Source: Lentisphaerota bacterium
GTDB taxonomy: Bacteria > Verrucomicrobiota > Kiritimatiellia > UBA8416 > JAFGTH01
Assembly: GCA_016934225.1 (NCBI GenBank)
Contig: JAFGTH010000063.1
Coordinates: 1 to 6,293, forward strand
Direction: 5' to 3'
Length of the DNA: 6,293 bases
Shown: piece after piece, positions 1-6,293 of the stretch
Position numbering within the stretch: the stretch's first letter is position 1
How the letters are laid out: each line of letters starts with the position of its first letter
Notes under the pieces: model-generated
What the model was told of the DNA's origin: nothing
Databases searched by the model: none
Seen by the model: only the letters and a program-made list of their open reading frames with translations
Program-made: the position numbers and the translations under genes

Positions 1-1
1 A

Positions 2-988
2 CAACACCTCAACAATCTGACCAAACCGCGAGACAGTCTTGGCCGACTTGAAGAATTGGCAATGCGTTATTGTTTAATCAGAGGCACAACAACGCCAATC
101 ATGGGAACAAAGAAAATCTTCTGCTTCGCAGGCGATCACGGCGTAGCGGATGAAGGCGTCTCGACCTTTCCAAAAGAGGTGACCCGGCAAATGGTTCTGA
201 ACATGCTCGACAACGGCGCAGCAATCAACGTACTGGCGCGCCATGCAAATATAGAGCTTGAGGTCGTTGACATCGGTGTTGCTACAATACTCCAACCAAT
301 GAAAGGATTGCGCATTGCTAAAATCAAATCCGGCACGGACAACATCACTAAAGGCCCAGCCATGAGCGTGCCTGAGGCAGTAAAGGCGCTGGAAACCGGC
401 ATTCGACTGGCCAACGAATCTTCTGCCGAAAATGTTACCCTGCTCGGCACCGGCGATATGGGCATCGCAAATACAACTCCATCAACTGCTCTTTTCGCAA
501 CATATCTCGGCATGTCCGTTGAAGATATCGCCGGACACGGAACAGGCCTGACCGATGAAGGGCTTAAACATAAAGTGCACGTCATCAATAAAGCGCTGCG
601 CGTCAATAAAGCGCAATTGAACAACCCGCTCGAAACCCTCGCGGCAGTGGGCGGTCTCGAAATTGCCGGAATAGCCGGCTTGATACTTGGCGCAGCCGTA
701 AATCACATTCCGGTCGTGGTTGACGGGTTTATATCCACCGCCGGAGCATTGTCGGCATATATGCTGAATCAAAACGTTCGAGATTATCTGATATTCAGTC
801 ATCTTTCACAGGAAAAAGGCCACGCAATTATCTTGAATAAACTGGAGGCAAAACCGATTCTGGATCTCAATATGCGACTCGGAGAAGGAACCGGCGCGGC
901 ATTGTCAATCTCCATTGTGGAAGCCGCCGTAAAAATCTATAATGAAATGGCGACATTTTCGTCTGCCGGCGTAAGTAATAAAACCTGA
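2..988 (+). CDS. cobT: Nicotinate-nucleotide--dimethylbenzimidazole phosphoribosyltransferase (CobT), 5'-partial
   Basis: CobT transfers phosphoribose from nicotinate mononucleotide to a lower-ligand base such as 5,6-dimethylbenzimidazole, giving alpha-ribazole phosphate for cobamide assembly in the cytosol. The frame is open to the window edge, and its first visible residues (LTKPRDSLGRLEELA) are the conserved CobT N-terminus, so the true start lies upstream and roughly 20-30 residues are missing. An internal TTG or ATG at 56-64 is not the start. In visible numbering (328 residues), hallmarks are AGDHGV at about 43-48, GDMGIANTT at about 151-159, GHGTGL at 178-183, VVDGFIST near 238-246 and RLGEGTGAA near 292-300. 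The Glu of GEGTG (about 295) matches the catalytic base Glu317 of Salmonella CobT. The usual GEMGIGNTT reads GDMGIANTT here, a conservative Glu-to-Asp change in a substrate-binding loop. The C-terminus (NEMATF..AGVS) is complete. It is followed at 20 bases by cobS, so the two are very likely co-transcribed. Confidence 0.96.
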   Translation, partial: QHLNNLTKPRDSLGRLEELAMRYCLIRGTTTPIMGTKKIFCFAGDHGVADEGVSTFPKEVTRQMVLNMLDNGAAINVLARHANIELEVVDIGVATILQPMKGLRIAKIKSGTDNITKGPAMSVPEAVKALETGIRLANESSAENVTLLGTGDMGIANTTPSTALFATYLGMSVEDIAGHGTGLTDEGLKHKVHVINKALRVNKAQLNNPLETLAAVGGLEIAGIAGLILGAAVNHIPVVVDGFISTAGALSAYMLNQNVRDYLIFSHLSQEKGHAIILNKLEAKPILDLNMRLGEGTGAALSISIVEAAVKIYNEMATFSSAGVSNKT

Positions 989-996
989 TCCCTACA

Positions 997-1002
997 TAGG
1001 AG
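997..1002 (+). promoter_or_regulatory. Ribosome binding site of cobS
   Basis: The stretch TAGGAG lies 6 bases before the ATG at 1009, within the short cobT-cobS gap. It is a clear Shine-Dalgarno match and fixes the cobS start. Confidence 0.75.
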
Positions 1003-1008
1003 CACACC

Positions 1009-1749
1009 ATGCTGAACAGTCTCGTAACAGCAATACGAACACTCACAATCTTCCCCATACCAGGCAAAGACACCGATGATCTCGCATCCGCACTCCCATG
1101 GTTCCCTCTCATCGGATTGCTGATTGGCTCATTGCTTTACGGCATTGCGATTATCAGCATTGAATGGACTGATGGACTCGCGGTTCTTGTGATTGTTGCA
1201 GAAGTCATTCTTACACGCGGCCTGCACCTCGACGGGTTTGCCGATTGGGCCGATGGTTTCTGGGGCGGGAAAGACAAGGAAAGCGTCCTGCGCATAATGA
1301 AAGATCCATCCGTCGGCGCATTCGGAGCCATTGCGCTGATTTGTGCAATCCTGGCTCAATGGGCCTGCTATGTCTGCCTCATAGAAACCAATTCACAGGT
1401 GTGGATTATCGCTGCGTGCGTACTGTCCAGAACAATGCAAGTCGTGCTGACCACAACAAACAGCTATGCACGTGACACCACAGGCACAGCAGCGCCGTTT
1501 ATCGAAAACGCCCGTTTCAGTCATATGGCTATCGCAATAGCCGCAGCATCGTTGATAATCCTTGTTATCGGACAATTCAACTGGATGTGGCTTGGCGTCC
1601 TTGCAATAGCCTGGTTTCCTACTCGTATCTTCGGTGCGGTCTGTAAAAGACGAATAGACGGAATAACCGGAGATCTCCTGGGCGCCGCCAACCAGATTGT
1701 CGAAATACTGATTCTCGCCGTCGGTTGTTTTATCACATCTTCAAATTAA
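1009..1749 (+). CDS. cobS: Adenosylcobinamide-GDP ribazoletransferase (cobalamin 5'-phosphate synthase, CobS)
   Basis: CobS joins adenosylcobinamide-GDP to alpha-ribazole (or its phosphate) to complete the cobamide, at the inner membrane. The 246-residue product has the usual family length. The signature GLHLDGFADWADG (71-83) holds the acidic D75, D79 and D82 pattern expected to bind Mg2+. It is followed by IMKDPSVGAFG (96-106), SYARDTTGT (152-160) and the C-terminal GITGDLLGAANQIVE (218-232), all characteristic of CobS. Hydrophobic segments around 33-48, 57-68, 107-124, 131-140, 172-187, 190-203 and 228-243 fit a polytopic membrane protein. A good ribosome binding site precedes the ATG. With cobT directly upstream this is a cobT-cobS operon tail; the partners cobU and cobC are not in view and may lie to the left. 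No terminator is evident after the stop. Confidence 0.97.
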   Translation: MLNSLVTAIRTLTIFPIPGKDTDDLASALPWFPLIGLLIGSLLYGIAIISIEWTDGLAVLVIVAEVILTRGLHLDGFADWADGFWGGKDKESVLRIMKDPSVGAFGAIALICAILAQWACYVCLIETNSQVWIIAACVLSRTMQVVLTTTNSYARDTTGTAAPFIENARFSHMAIAIAAASLIILVIGQFNWMWLGVLAIAWFPTRIFGAVCKRRIDGITGDLLGAANQIVEILILAVGCFITSSN

Positions 1750-1980
1750 ATCTGCGACTGATGAATACACCTCATACTGCGCTTCATGCTACTATCCGCA
1801 AATTTCGGATGCCTCATTACCAGCCCACAAGCCGCTCTTTTCCGTCAAAACCAGGACTTGTGCTTGTACGTCTTGCATCATTTGGTACATTGCATGCAGT
1901 CGTACACACTGGAAGCAGCGCTAAGTCGCTCTCTATTGACAATAAATGCCTTCAATTCGAAAAAGCCGAGAGCAGAAAAT
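1750..1980 (+). other. Gap between cobS and the methyltransferase-like gene, no recognised gene
   Basis: This 231-base stretch holds no gene that I recognise. Two plus-strand frames stay open through most of it. One is in frame with the downstream gene from 1765 onward, but its residues resemble no known domain and no ribosome binding site precedes its ATGs at 1786 or 1894. A short dyad (ATCCG at 1794-1798, CGGAT at 1806-1810, 7-base loop) has no T-run and is not a convincing terminator. A TTGACA hexamer at 1936-1941 lacks a -10 partner at the usual distance. No B12-riboswitch core was found. It may be a leader for the downstream gene. Confidence 0.5.
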
Positions 1981-3006
1981 ATGATGCAAAACCCATTTCT
2001 GGAAAAGTTGCTCAATGCTCGAAATGAAGGGCGACGCCTGGTCATGCCTCTGATCGGATTCCCCGGACTAAATATCACGAAATGCACGGTAAAACTGGCC
2101 CAACAGAATTACGGAGAACACTACCGCGTAATAAAAGCAATTGCCGATATATTTGCGCCCGATGCCATGTTCCCGCTAATGGATTTGGCGGTTGAAGCCA
2201 ACGCTCTTGGCCGCTATACGGTCTTCCCGCAAACAGAGTCGGCTACGGTGGTCAGGGATATGTTCTCCATAGATGAATTGATAAACGGACTACAAATCAA
2301 TATAGCTTTTGATTCGCGCCTGCTCGGATATGTAGAAACAATGAAACTGATGAGCATTGGGCTCCCCTCTTCTATTATAAAAGGAGCTTACGTTACCGGG
2401 CCATATACGCTTGCGGCACTTATGATGGGCGCTGACGAAGCGGCTATGGCAACTGTCCTGCGTCCGGACGAGTTGCATCTCGTATGCCAGTTCGTCACGG
2501 AGAAAATACAGGAATATGTACGGCTCCTCATCGCTTCAGGCGCACAGGCAATCTGTATCCTGGAGCCCAGCGCCGTTATGCTCGGACCAAATCAGTTCGC
2601 CGAATTTTCCGCAAATTATGTGCGCCATATTATCGAAAGCTGCAAATACACCGGAATTGCCGCCATTTACCATACCTGCGGCAACACAATGCATTTGGTT
2701 GATAAAATGGTCGAATCAGGAATAAGCGCCGTCAGTCTTGATTCCAGCGAAGCCGGAGTTGACCTGCCGGCAGTGGCAAAAAAATTGCCGTCGGATGTCA
2801 TTATTATGGGCAATATTAACCCGACAGGCACCATTCTCAGAGGCACACCCCAGAATGTGGAAAAAGAGGTGTCCGAACTTCTGAAACGAATGGAGTTTTA
2901 CCCTAATTTCATACTGAGCACAGGATGCGATTTGCCCCAGGAAACACCAATTGAGAACATTCACGCCTTCATGCAAACCGGTCGCCAGTATCGCATGAAA
3001 CCATAA
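1981..3006 (+). CDS. Uroporphyrinogen decarboxylase-fold protein, MtaA/MtbA-like zinc methyltransferase
   Basis: This protein belongs to the uroporphyrinogen decarboxylase / MtaA / CmuA superfamily. Starting at the ATG at 1981 gives 341 residues, close to the roughly 340 of methylcobamide:coenzyme M methyltransferases, and a weak GAGAG lies 8 bases upstream. The same frame is open back to 1765, but the extra residues look unrelated to the family. A zinc site like that of MtaA/MtbA is visible: His231-x-Cys233 in YHTCGNT and Cys316 in STGCDLPQETPIENI. The Arg-rich RQAGRYMPEY-type motif of true haem-pathway HemE is absent. I infer a methyl transfer between a methylated corrinoid protein and an acceptor thiol or similar substrate, in the cytosol. 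The actual donor and acceptor are unknown, and no corrinoid-binding protein is encoded in view. It follows cobT-cobS on the same strand, which supports a cobamide link, but the 231-base gap leaves co-transcription uncertain. The adjacent ATG at 1984 could also be the start. Confidence 0.85.
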   Translation: MMQNPFLEKLLNARNEGRRLVMPLIGFPGLNITKCTVKLAQQNYGEHYRVIKAIADIFAPDAMFPLMDLAVEANALGRYTVFPQTESATVVRDMFSIDELINGLQINIAFDSRLLGYVETMKLMSIGLPSSIIKGAYVTGPYTLAALMMGADEAAMATVLRPDELHLVCQFVTEKIQEYVRLLIASGAQAICILEPSAVMLGPNQFAEFSANYVRHIIESCKYTGIAAIYHTCGNTMHLVDKMVESGISAVSLDSSEAGVDLPAVAKKLPSDVIIMGNINPTGTILRGTPQNVEKEVSELLKRMEFYPNFILSTGCDLPQETPIENIHAFMQTGRQYRMKP

Positions 3007-3064
3007 ATTGCGAATCAATCAAGCGTATGTCCAAATCCGCAATATTCAATTTCCGACACAAACC

Positions 3065-4015
3065 TCAACCCTGCAAGACAGCATCTTCACGCTCTCTGAA
3101 ATAAGTTGCCGTTTGATTAACCATGCGATCCAACTGTTTTGCATCAGGCTTGCCGTACATAGCCGGATATGGATCACCACCAGGGCCTAGAGGTTCCGGC
3201 GTAACATAACAACCGGAACAATTGTTATATCCGATCACATAAAGCGCCATTATAATTGTGTCCAAATCCATGGCCCCATCACCAAGTGCGCACCGGTTGC
3301 TGTCAGCCATATGCAAATTGGTCAGCATGCCACCGGCATCAATTAGCGCCTCACCAATGTGACTTTCTTCCACTTGCATGTGATAAAGATCACCGTTGAT
3401 ATGTTTCACGCCCGGATGATTTACCGCTGCAATATACTTTTTTGCATCTGCAATCGTGTGACAAAAACTCACCTCGGCCGACCTGATCGGTTCAATAGCT
3501 GCCTTTATGTCGTGTTCAACAAAAATATCGGCTACAATACGCAAAGTCTCAACCGATCGGTCAAATTCCAAATCATCATAGGCGTTGGGCCGGCCAACAG
3601 CGCCTGGAACCACTAAAACGTAACTGCCGCCCACTTCATCAGCAAATGATAGTGTCCTTTTAAGATAGTCAATAGCGTTCTGGCGTTGTTGAGGGCTATT
3701 GCTGGATAAATCATTATTCGGCGAAAACATTCCGCATATCCCCGCAACCTCAATTCCGTTGTCCTTCAACACTTGCAACGTCTCGCTGGTTTTGTAACCC
3801 AGATCGTTACCATAATGATTGCCGTGTAGCTCAATGTACTTGATACCGGCGCCAGCAAGACGCTTTGCCGATATGGCAAGCGATTCCATGCCAAAGCCCC
3901 AGTTGCTCCAGGACAGCTTAAGCCTTTTAGAAAGCTTTTCAGGATGACTTTTCTTGATATCGTCAAATGCCGAACGGATTTTCTGGTTCTTCAATTCAAA
4001 ATTCTGCAGTTTCAT
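3065..4015 (-). CDS. Sugar phosphate isomerase/epimerase-type TIM-barrel protein (xylose isomerase-like)
   Basis: A 316-residue member of the xylose isomerase-like / AP endonuclease 2 TIM-barrel superfamily, whose members include D-tagatose 3-epimerases, other sugar isomerases and inosose-processing enzymes. The four-ligand metal site of the epimerase branch can be traced: Glu175 (AAIEPI), Asp209 with nearby His212 (NGDLYHM), His235 (LHMADSNR) and Glu274 (TPEP). The opening strand reads LSWSNWGFG (34-42), followed by YIELHGN (60-66), where Glu62 ends strand two. No signal peptide is seen, so it is cytosolic. The first 30 residues are a charged extension before the barrel; the start is kept at 4015 because a G-rich ribosome binding site lies 10 bases upstream. 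It diverges from the esterase-family gene at 4224, which suggests shared control and a role in sugar catabolism. The substrate cannot be read from sequence. Its 3' end converges on the upstream methyltransferase-like gene with a 58-base gap. Confidence 0.88.
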   Translation of the reverse strand: MKLQNFELKNQKIRSAFDDIKKSHPEKLSKRLKLSWSNWGFGMESLAISAKRLAGAGIKYIELHGNHYGNDLGYKTSETLQVLKDNGIEVAGICGMFSPNNDLSSNSPQQRQNAIDYLKRTLSFADEVGGSYVLVVPGAVGRPNAYDDLEFDRSVETLRIVADIFVEHDIKAAIEPIRSAEVSFCHTIADAKKYIAAVNHPGVKHINGDLYHMQVEESHIGEALIDAGGMLTNLHMADSNRCALGDGAMDLDTIIMALYVIGYNNCSGCYVTPEPLGPGGDPYPAMYGKPDAKQLDRMVNQTATYFREREDAVLQG

Positions 4016-4223
4016 TGCGAAATATCCCCCTTTTTATTGAGTTTTAATATATTTAAAAAAATCCGGCGGTAGAAGCATAAAATGAGAATATTACCATATT
4101 GCAACCTGCGCCTTCATGCCAATAACACGTCATATCCAATATTCCATAAGCGATTCTTCTCTTCCATTTGCATGACCGGACAGCTAGAATACCATCTCAA
4201 AAATAAGGCATGGGAAATCCGCT
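4016..4223. promoter_or_regulatory. Divergent intergenic region between isomerase and esterase genes
   Basis: This 208-base AT-rich spacer must hold the promoters of both divergent genes. A palindromic TTGCAA at 4099-4104 could serve as a weak -35 on either strand. On the plus strand AATAAC at 4121-4126 follows at 16 bases. On the minus strand the reverse complement of 4076-4081 (TTTATG) follows at 17 bases. Both are only partial matches to sigma-70 promoters. A short dyad, AATAT (4087-4091) and ATATT (4096-4100), overlaps the site and might bind a regulator, but it is short enough to be chance. No strong terminator or riboswitch is seen. Confidence 0.4.
4025..4032 (-). promoter_or_regulatory. 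Ribosome binding site of the isomerase gene
   Basis: Read on the minus strand this is AAGGGGGA, about 10 bases from the ATG at 4015. It is a purine-rich near match to AGGAGG and supports the long start over internal methionines. Confidence 0.55.
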
Positions 4224-6104
4224 ATGGAAATAATATCCGGTCTGTTCGATAATATGGTTCTGCAGAGAGATACGAATGACGAAAGTAATGCGTCATTCGA
4301 AGGCAAATGCAGTTATTCCGGCAACGTAATGGCCAGAGTCAAAGACGCTACCGGCGTTTTAAACGGACTCGATGCCGTAGTCGCGGGAACAGCTCACGCA
4401 TCAAAGGTTCGAGGACAGCTTAAAGGCCTTCACGTCGGAGGCCCTTACGATATCGAACTTTGGATCGAAGATAAACAAGGTATTGTCTGCGATAGATTGC
4501 GAGTGCGAAATGTGCTCGTCGGCGACGTATGGGTGCTTGGCGGTCAGTCAAATATGTTGGGACGCGGACGTATTACAGAACTCCCCGAGCCCATCAATCA
4601 AGTGCGCGCCTTTTTCATGAACGATCAATGGGACGTCGCCCAGGAACTTCTCCATAACTTCGGCATTACAGTTGACCAAATACATATTGACCTAATAGGC
4701 GGTGTACGGCCGACAAAAAACCAGCCAATAACCGTCGGACCTGGATTGTTCTTCGCCCAAGAGATGTTCAGACAAACCGATGTGCCGCAAGGATTGATAC
4801 CATGCGCACACGGCGGCACATCCATGGCTCAGTGGGATCCGTCACTCAAGAGCAAAGGCGGGAAAAGCCTCTACGGCGCAATGTTGCGCAGCGTTAAAAA
4901 GAACGGAACCAAAGTTGCCGGATTGCTCTGGTACCAGGGTTGCGCTGATGCGCTCTCGGCCGATACGGCTGCAGTATATACAAAACGCATGATCACATTG
5001 ATCAAAAATATCAGACACAATTTCGATTATCCTAAATTACCGGTTGTAATCGTGCAAATATCTCGCACATTACGCCCTCAATCAATAAAAGCAATACATT
5101 GGAACTCGGTCCAAGAACAACAACGCCTGTTGCCGACAATTATACCGCATTGCGCCACCGTGCCTACAATAGATCTGCCGCTTGATGATAATGTGCACCT
5201 CAGCGCTAACGCTCAAATACATCTCGGAAAACGCTTGGCATATGCCGTTCGCGTTTTGACTGAGGGCCGTTATGCCGGCGAACCACCCATTGAACCCGGC
5301 AAAATTGAAATCAAAAAGGATGAACAGAGAGGCACGGCCAATGTAATTGTCAATTATAAAAACGTTGTAGGCAAACTGCTGTCCAACAACAGACCGGCCG
5401 GCTTTGCAATCACAGGCAACAATTTGGCGGAATGCATATACAGAACAGACTTGGAAGATAACAAGGCAATATTGCGCACAATCCAACCGATAAGCGTTAT
5501 TAACAATGCTTACGTCCATTATGGACTCGGCCATTGTCCGTACTGCAATATCACTGACGAGGCCGACAGATCACTGCCGGTAATGGGACCAATGCCAATC
5601 GGCGAACCACGCGCTTTAACGGATTTTGTGCAGGAGTTTCAAGTAAGTAAAATCTTGCCGGCCGCAGGAAAGTTAACCGACTTGCGATTCCCTAGGAAAA
5701 AATCCGATCTGGAATTCAACGTTCGTCTTTTCAACGAACCATTTGCCGATATTCATCTCTATACGCAGGAATGTAAATATAAGGATCCTTTGGTTTATTT
5801 TTCCTGCCACATTAAATGCGCTCAACATATGCAATTGGCCGTTTGCCTGGGGTACGACGGCCCGGTAAAACTATGGATAGACAAGCACGAAGCTTACTAT
5901 GATCCAAACGGCGTCAATCCATCGGAAATGGATAAAGCGAAAATTCCGTTTAAAGCCAAAAAAGGCCGGCACGAAATTATGCTGGCGCTTGGCACAAATA
6001 AAAAGAACGCGCGAGGAATTTTTCTGCGATTTGAGCGACTCGGTTTGTCGAAAAAGATTCTTGCCTCACCAAATAAAGTTGTCCTGCCAACAATCGAGAC
6101 ATAG
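4224..6104 (+). CDS. SGNH hydrolase, sialate O-acetylesterase family, with C-terminal beta-type domain
   Basis: A 626-residue esterase-family protein likely to remove acetyl groups from sialic acid or other acetylated glycans. The N-terminal beta domain starts with LFDNMVLQRD (7-16), typical of sialate O-acetylesterases, and ends at VLVGDVWVLG (97-106). The SGNH core follows: GQSNM (107-111) with nucleophile Ser109, the HGGTSMAQWDP block (196-206), LWYQGCADA (235-243, usually WYQGESD), and the catalytic pair Asp322-x-x-His325 in DDNVHLS. The segment 431-456 (YGLGHCPYCNIT...LPVMGP) aligns in style with the family's usual end of the catalytic region. About 495-606 forms a further beta-rich module (LGYDGPVKLWID, GRHEIMLAL, GIFLRFER), possibly PA14-like and sugar-binding. 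No signal peptide or membrane anchor is present, so a cytosolic enzyme is inferred, unlike many secreted relatives. The ATG at 4224 is the only usable start, since an in-frame stop lies at 4185-4187; its ribosome binding site is weak. It diverges from the isomerase. Confidence 0.9.
   Translation: MEIISGLFDNMVLQRDTNDESNASFEGKCSYSGNVMARVKDATGVLNGLDAVVAGTAHASKVRGQLKGLHVGGPYDIELWIEDKQGIVCDRLRVRNVLVGDVWVLGGQSNMLGRGRITELPEPINQVRAFFMNDQWDVAQELLHNFGITVDQIHIDLIGGVRPTKNQPITVGPGLFFAQEMFRQTDVPQGLIPCAHGGTSMAQWDPSLKSKGGKSLYGAMLRSVKKNGTKVAGLLWYQGCADALSADTAAVYTKRMITLIKNIRHNFDYPKLPVVIVQISRTLRPQSIKAIHWNSVQEQQRLLPTIIPHCATVPTIDLPLDDNVHLSANAQIHLGKRLAYAVRVLTEGRYAGEPPIEPGKIEIKKDEQRGTANVIVNYKNVVGKLLSNNRPAGFAITGNNLAECIYRTDLEDNKAILRTIQPISVINNAYVHYGLGHCPYCNITDEADRSLPVMGPMPIGEPRALTDFVQEFQVSKILPAAGKLTDLRFPRKKSDLEFNVRLFNEPFADIHLYTQECKYKDPLVYFSCHIKCAQHMQLAVCLGYDGPVKLWIDKHEAYYDPNGVNPSEMDKAKIPFKAKKGRHEIMLALGTNKKNARGIFLRFERLGLSKKILASPNKVVLPTIET
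4273..4299. repeat. Perfect 9-bp inverted repeat inside the 5' end of the esterase gene
   Basis: CGAATGACG at 4273-4281 is the exact reverse complement of CGTCATTCG at 4291-4299, with a 9-base loop. It lies at codons 17-26 of the esterase gene. It could form an mRNA hairpin or bind a dimeric regulator, but a match of this quality may also occur by chance in 6 kb. The residues it encodes (TNDESNASFE) are not in a conserved motif. Confidence 0.5.
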
Positions 6105-6215
6105 ATACATGACGCGCCGCCTGATGCGCAATCCCCGTTCTTCCAATTCGCCAAAATCGGAAATTACGAGCGGCTTTCGGGATGTCGTCTCGGCTGCCGG
6201 GTTGGCAAAACGGAC
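6105..6215. other. Convergent gap between esterase and integrase genes
   Basis: A 111-base stretch with no recognised gene. It holds an imperfect direct repeat, CGGCTTTCGGG at 6171-6181 and CGGCTGCCGGG at 6191-6201 (9 of 11 identical, 20-base period). No terminator hairpin with a T-run and no convincing attC or attI core site was found. Confidence 0.45.
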
Positions 6216-6293
6216 TCACAATGTATCCAATGGACTGACCACGCCCAGCGGACCTTTGTTAAGCACATGGGTGTAGATCATGGTCGTGGACAC
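6216..6293 (-). CDS. intI: Integron-type tyrosine recombinase (IntI-like), C-terminal end only
   Basis: Only the last 25 residues are in view; the rest lies past the right edge of the window. The minus strand reads VSTTMIYTHVLNKGPLGVV then SPLDTL and a TGA stop. The stretch STTMIYTHV carries the nucleophilic tyrosine (codon 6273-6275) that forms the covalent link to DNA in tyrosine recombinases. The tail G-V-x-S-P-L-D after it is the form seen at the end of integron integrases such as IntI1, and differs from the usual XerC/XerD ends. Integron integrases recombine attI and attC sites to capture and shuffle gene cassettes. The IntI-specific extra helix and the other catalytic Arg/His residues cannot be checked here, so a non-integron recombinase with a similar tail remains possible. 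The gene converges on the esterase gene with 111 bases between their stops. Confidence 0.8.
   Translation of the reverse strand: MSTTMIYTHVLNKGPLGVVSPLDTL

Noticed and set aside
136..624. Long open frame on the minus strand across cobT
   Set aside because: It lies antisense to a strongly conserved gene and its translation resembles no family; a shadow of cobT codon use.
1846..1890. Segment translating as GLVLVRLASFGTL, faintly like the LVRHGET start of the CobC phosphatase
   Set aside because: The catalytic RHG motif is missing and nothing downstream resembles the phosphatase; chance likeness.
1936..1941. TTGACA hexamer as a -35 promoter element for the methyltransferase-like gene
   Set aside because: No -10-like hexamer occurs at 15-19 bases; the nearest TATGAT overlaps the start codon at 38 bases.
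1750..1980. Possible cobalamin riboswitch before the methyltransferase-like gene
   Set aside because: No B12-box core or typical stem set was found on either strand of the gap.
3007..3064. ATTGCG (3007-3012) and CGCAAT (3038-3043) as a bidirectional terminator between convergent genes
   Set aside because: The stem is only 6 bp with a 25-base loop and no T-run, so it is not a convincing terminator.
3552..3561. Perfect 10-base palindrome ACCGATCGGT
   Set aside because: It lies inside the isomerase coding region and several palindromes of this length are expected by chance in 6 kb.
5535..5546. CPYC motif (residues 438-441 of the esterase), as in glutaredoxin active sites
   Set aside because: It lies in the conserved final part of the esterase catalytic region, with no thioredoxin fold around it, so the likeness is coincidental.
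6085..6207. TGCCAAC at 6085-6091 and its reverse complement GTTGGCA at 6201-6207, spaced like the ends of an attC site
   Set aside because: The boxes do not fit the GTTRRRY / RYYYAAC core consensus, one lies inside the esterase coding region, and a 7-base inverted pair over this distance is expected by chance.
5977..6219. Minus-strand open frame beginning at a GTG that overlaps the integrase stop
   Set aside because: Most of it is antisense to the end of the esterase gene, it has no ribosome binding site and no recognisable domain.

Overview
The window looks like a piece of a bacterial chromosome of moderate GC. It carries the end of a cobamide (vitamin B12) assembly operon, a B12-linked methyltransferase-type gene, a divergent pair of carbohydrate-related genes, and the last codons of an integron-type integrase at the right edge. 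The mix suggests an anaerobic, corrinoid-using bacterium that eats glycans. Lentisphaerota, Kiritimatiellota or another PVC-group lineage would fit, but that is a low-confidence inference from gene style; no marker gene is present.

Left part (1-1749, + strand): cobT, whose first residues lie before the window, is followed 20 bases later by cobS. Together they activate the lower-ligand base and join it to the corrin ring, the last steps of the nucleotide loop pathway. After a 231-base gap (1750-1980) comes a protein of the uroporphyrinogen decarboxylase fold (1981-3006). It carries the His-x-Cys...Cys zinc signature of the MtaA/MtbA methylcobamide methyltransferases, so it is more likely a user of the cobamide than a haem enzyme.

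Middle part (3065-6104): a sugar-phosphate isomerase/epimerase-type TIM barrel on the minus strand converges on the methyltransferase-like gene. It diverges, across a 208-base AT-rich spacer (4016-4223), from a 626-residue SGNH/sialate O-acetylesterase-family protein on the plus strand. The pair plausibly acts in intracellular carbohydrate processing under shared control. A perfect 9-bp inverted repeat sits just inside the esterase reading frame.

Right edge (6105-6293): a 111-base gap separates the esterase stop from the stop of a minus-strand tyrosine recombinase. Only its last 25 residues are in view, but they hold the nucleophilic tyrosine and the tail typical of integron integrases (IntI). 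Whether an integron cassette array lies beyond the window cannot be seen. No tRNA, rRNA, CRISPR array, riboswitch or insertion sequence was recognised.
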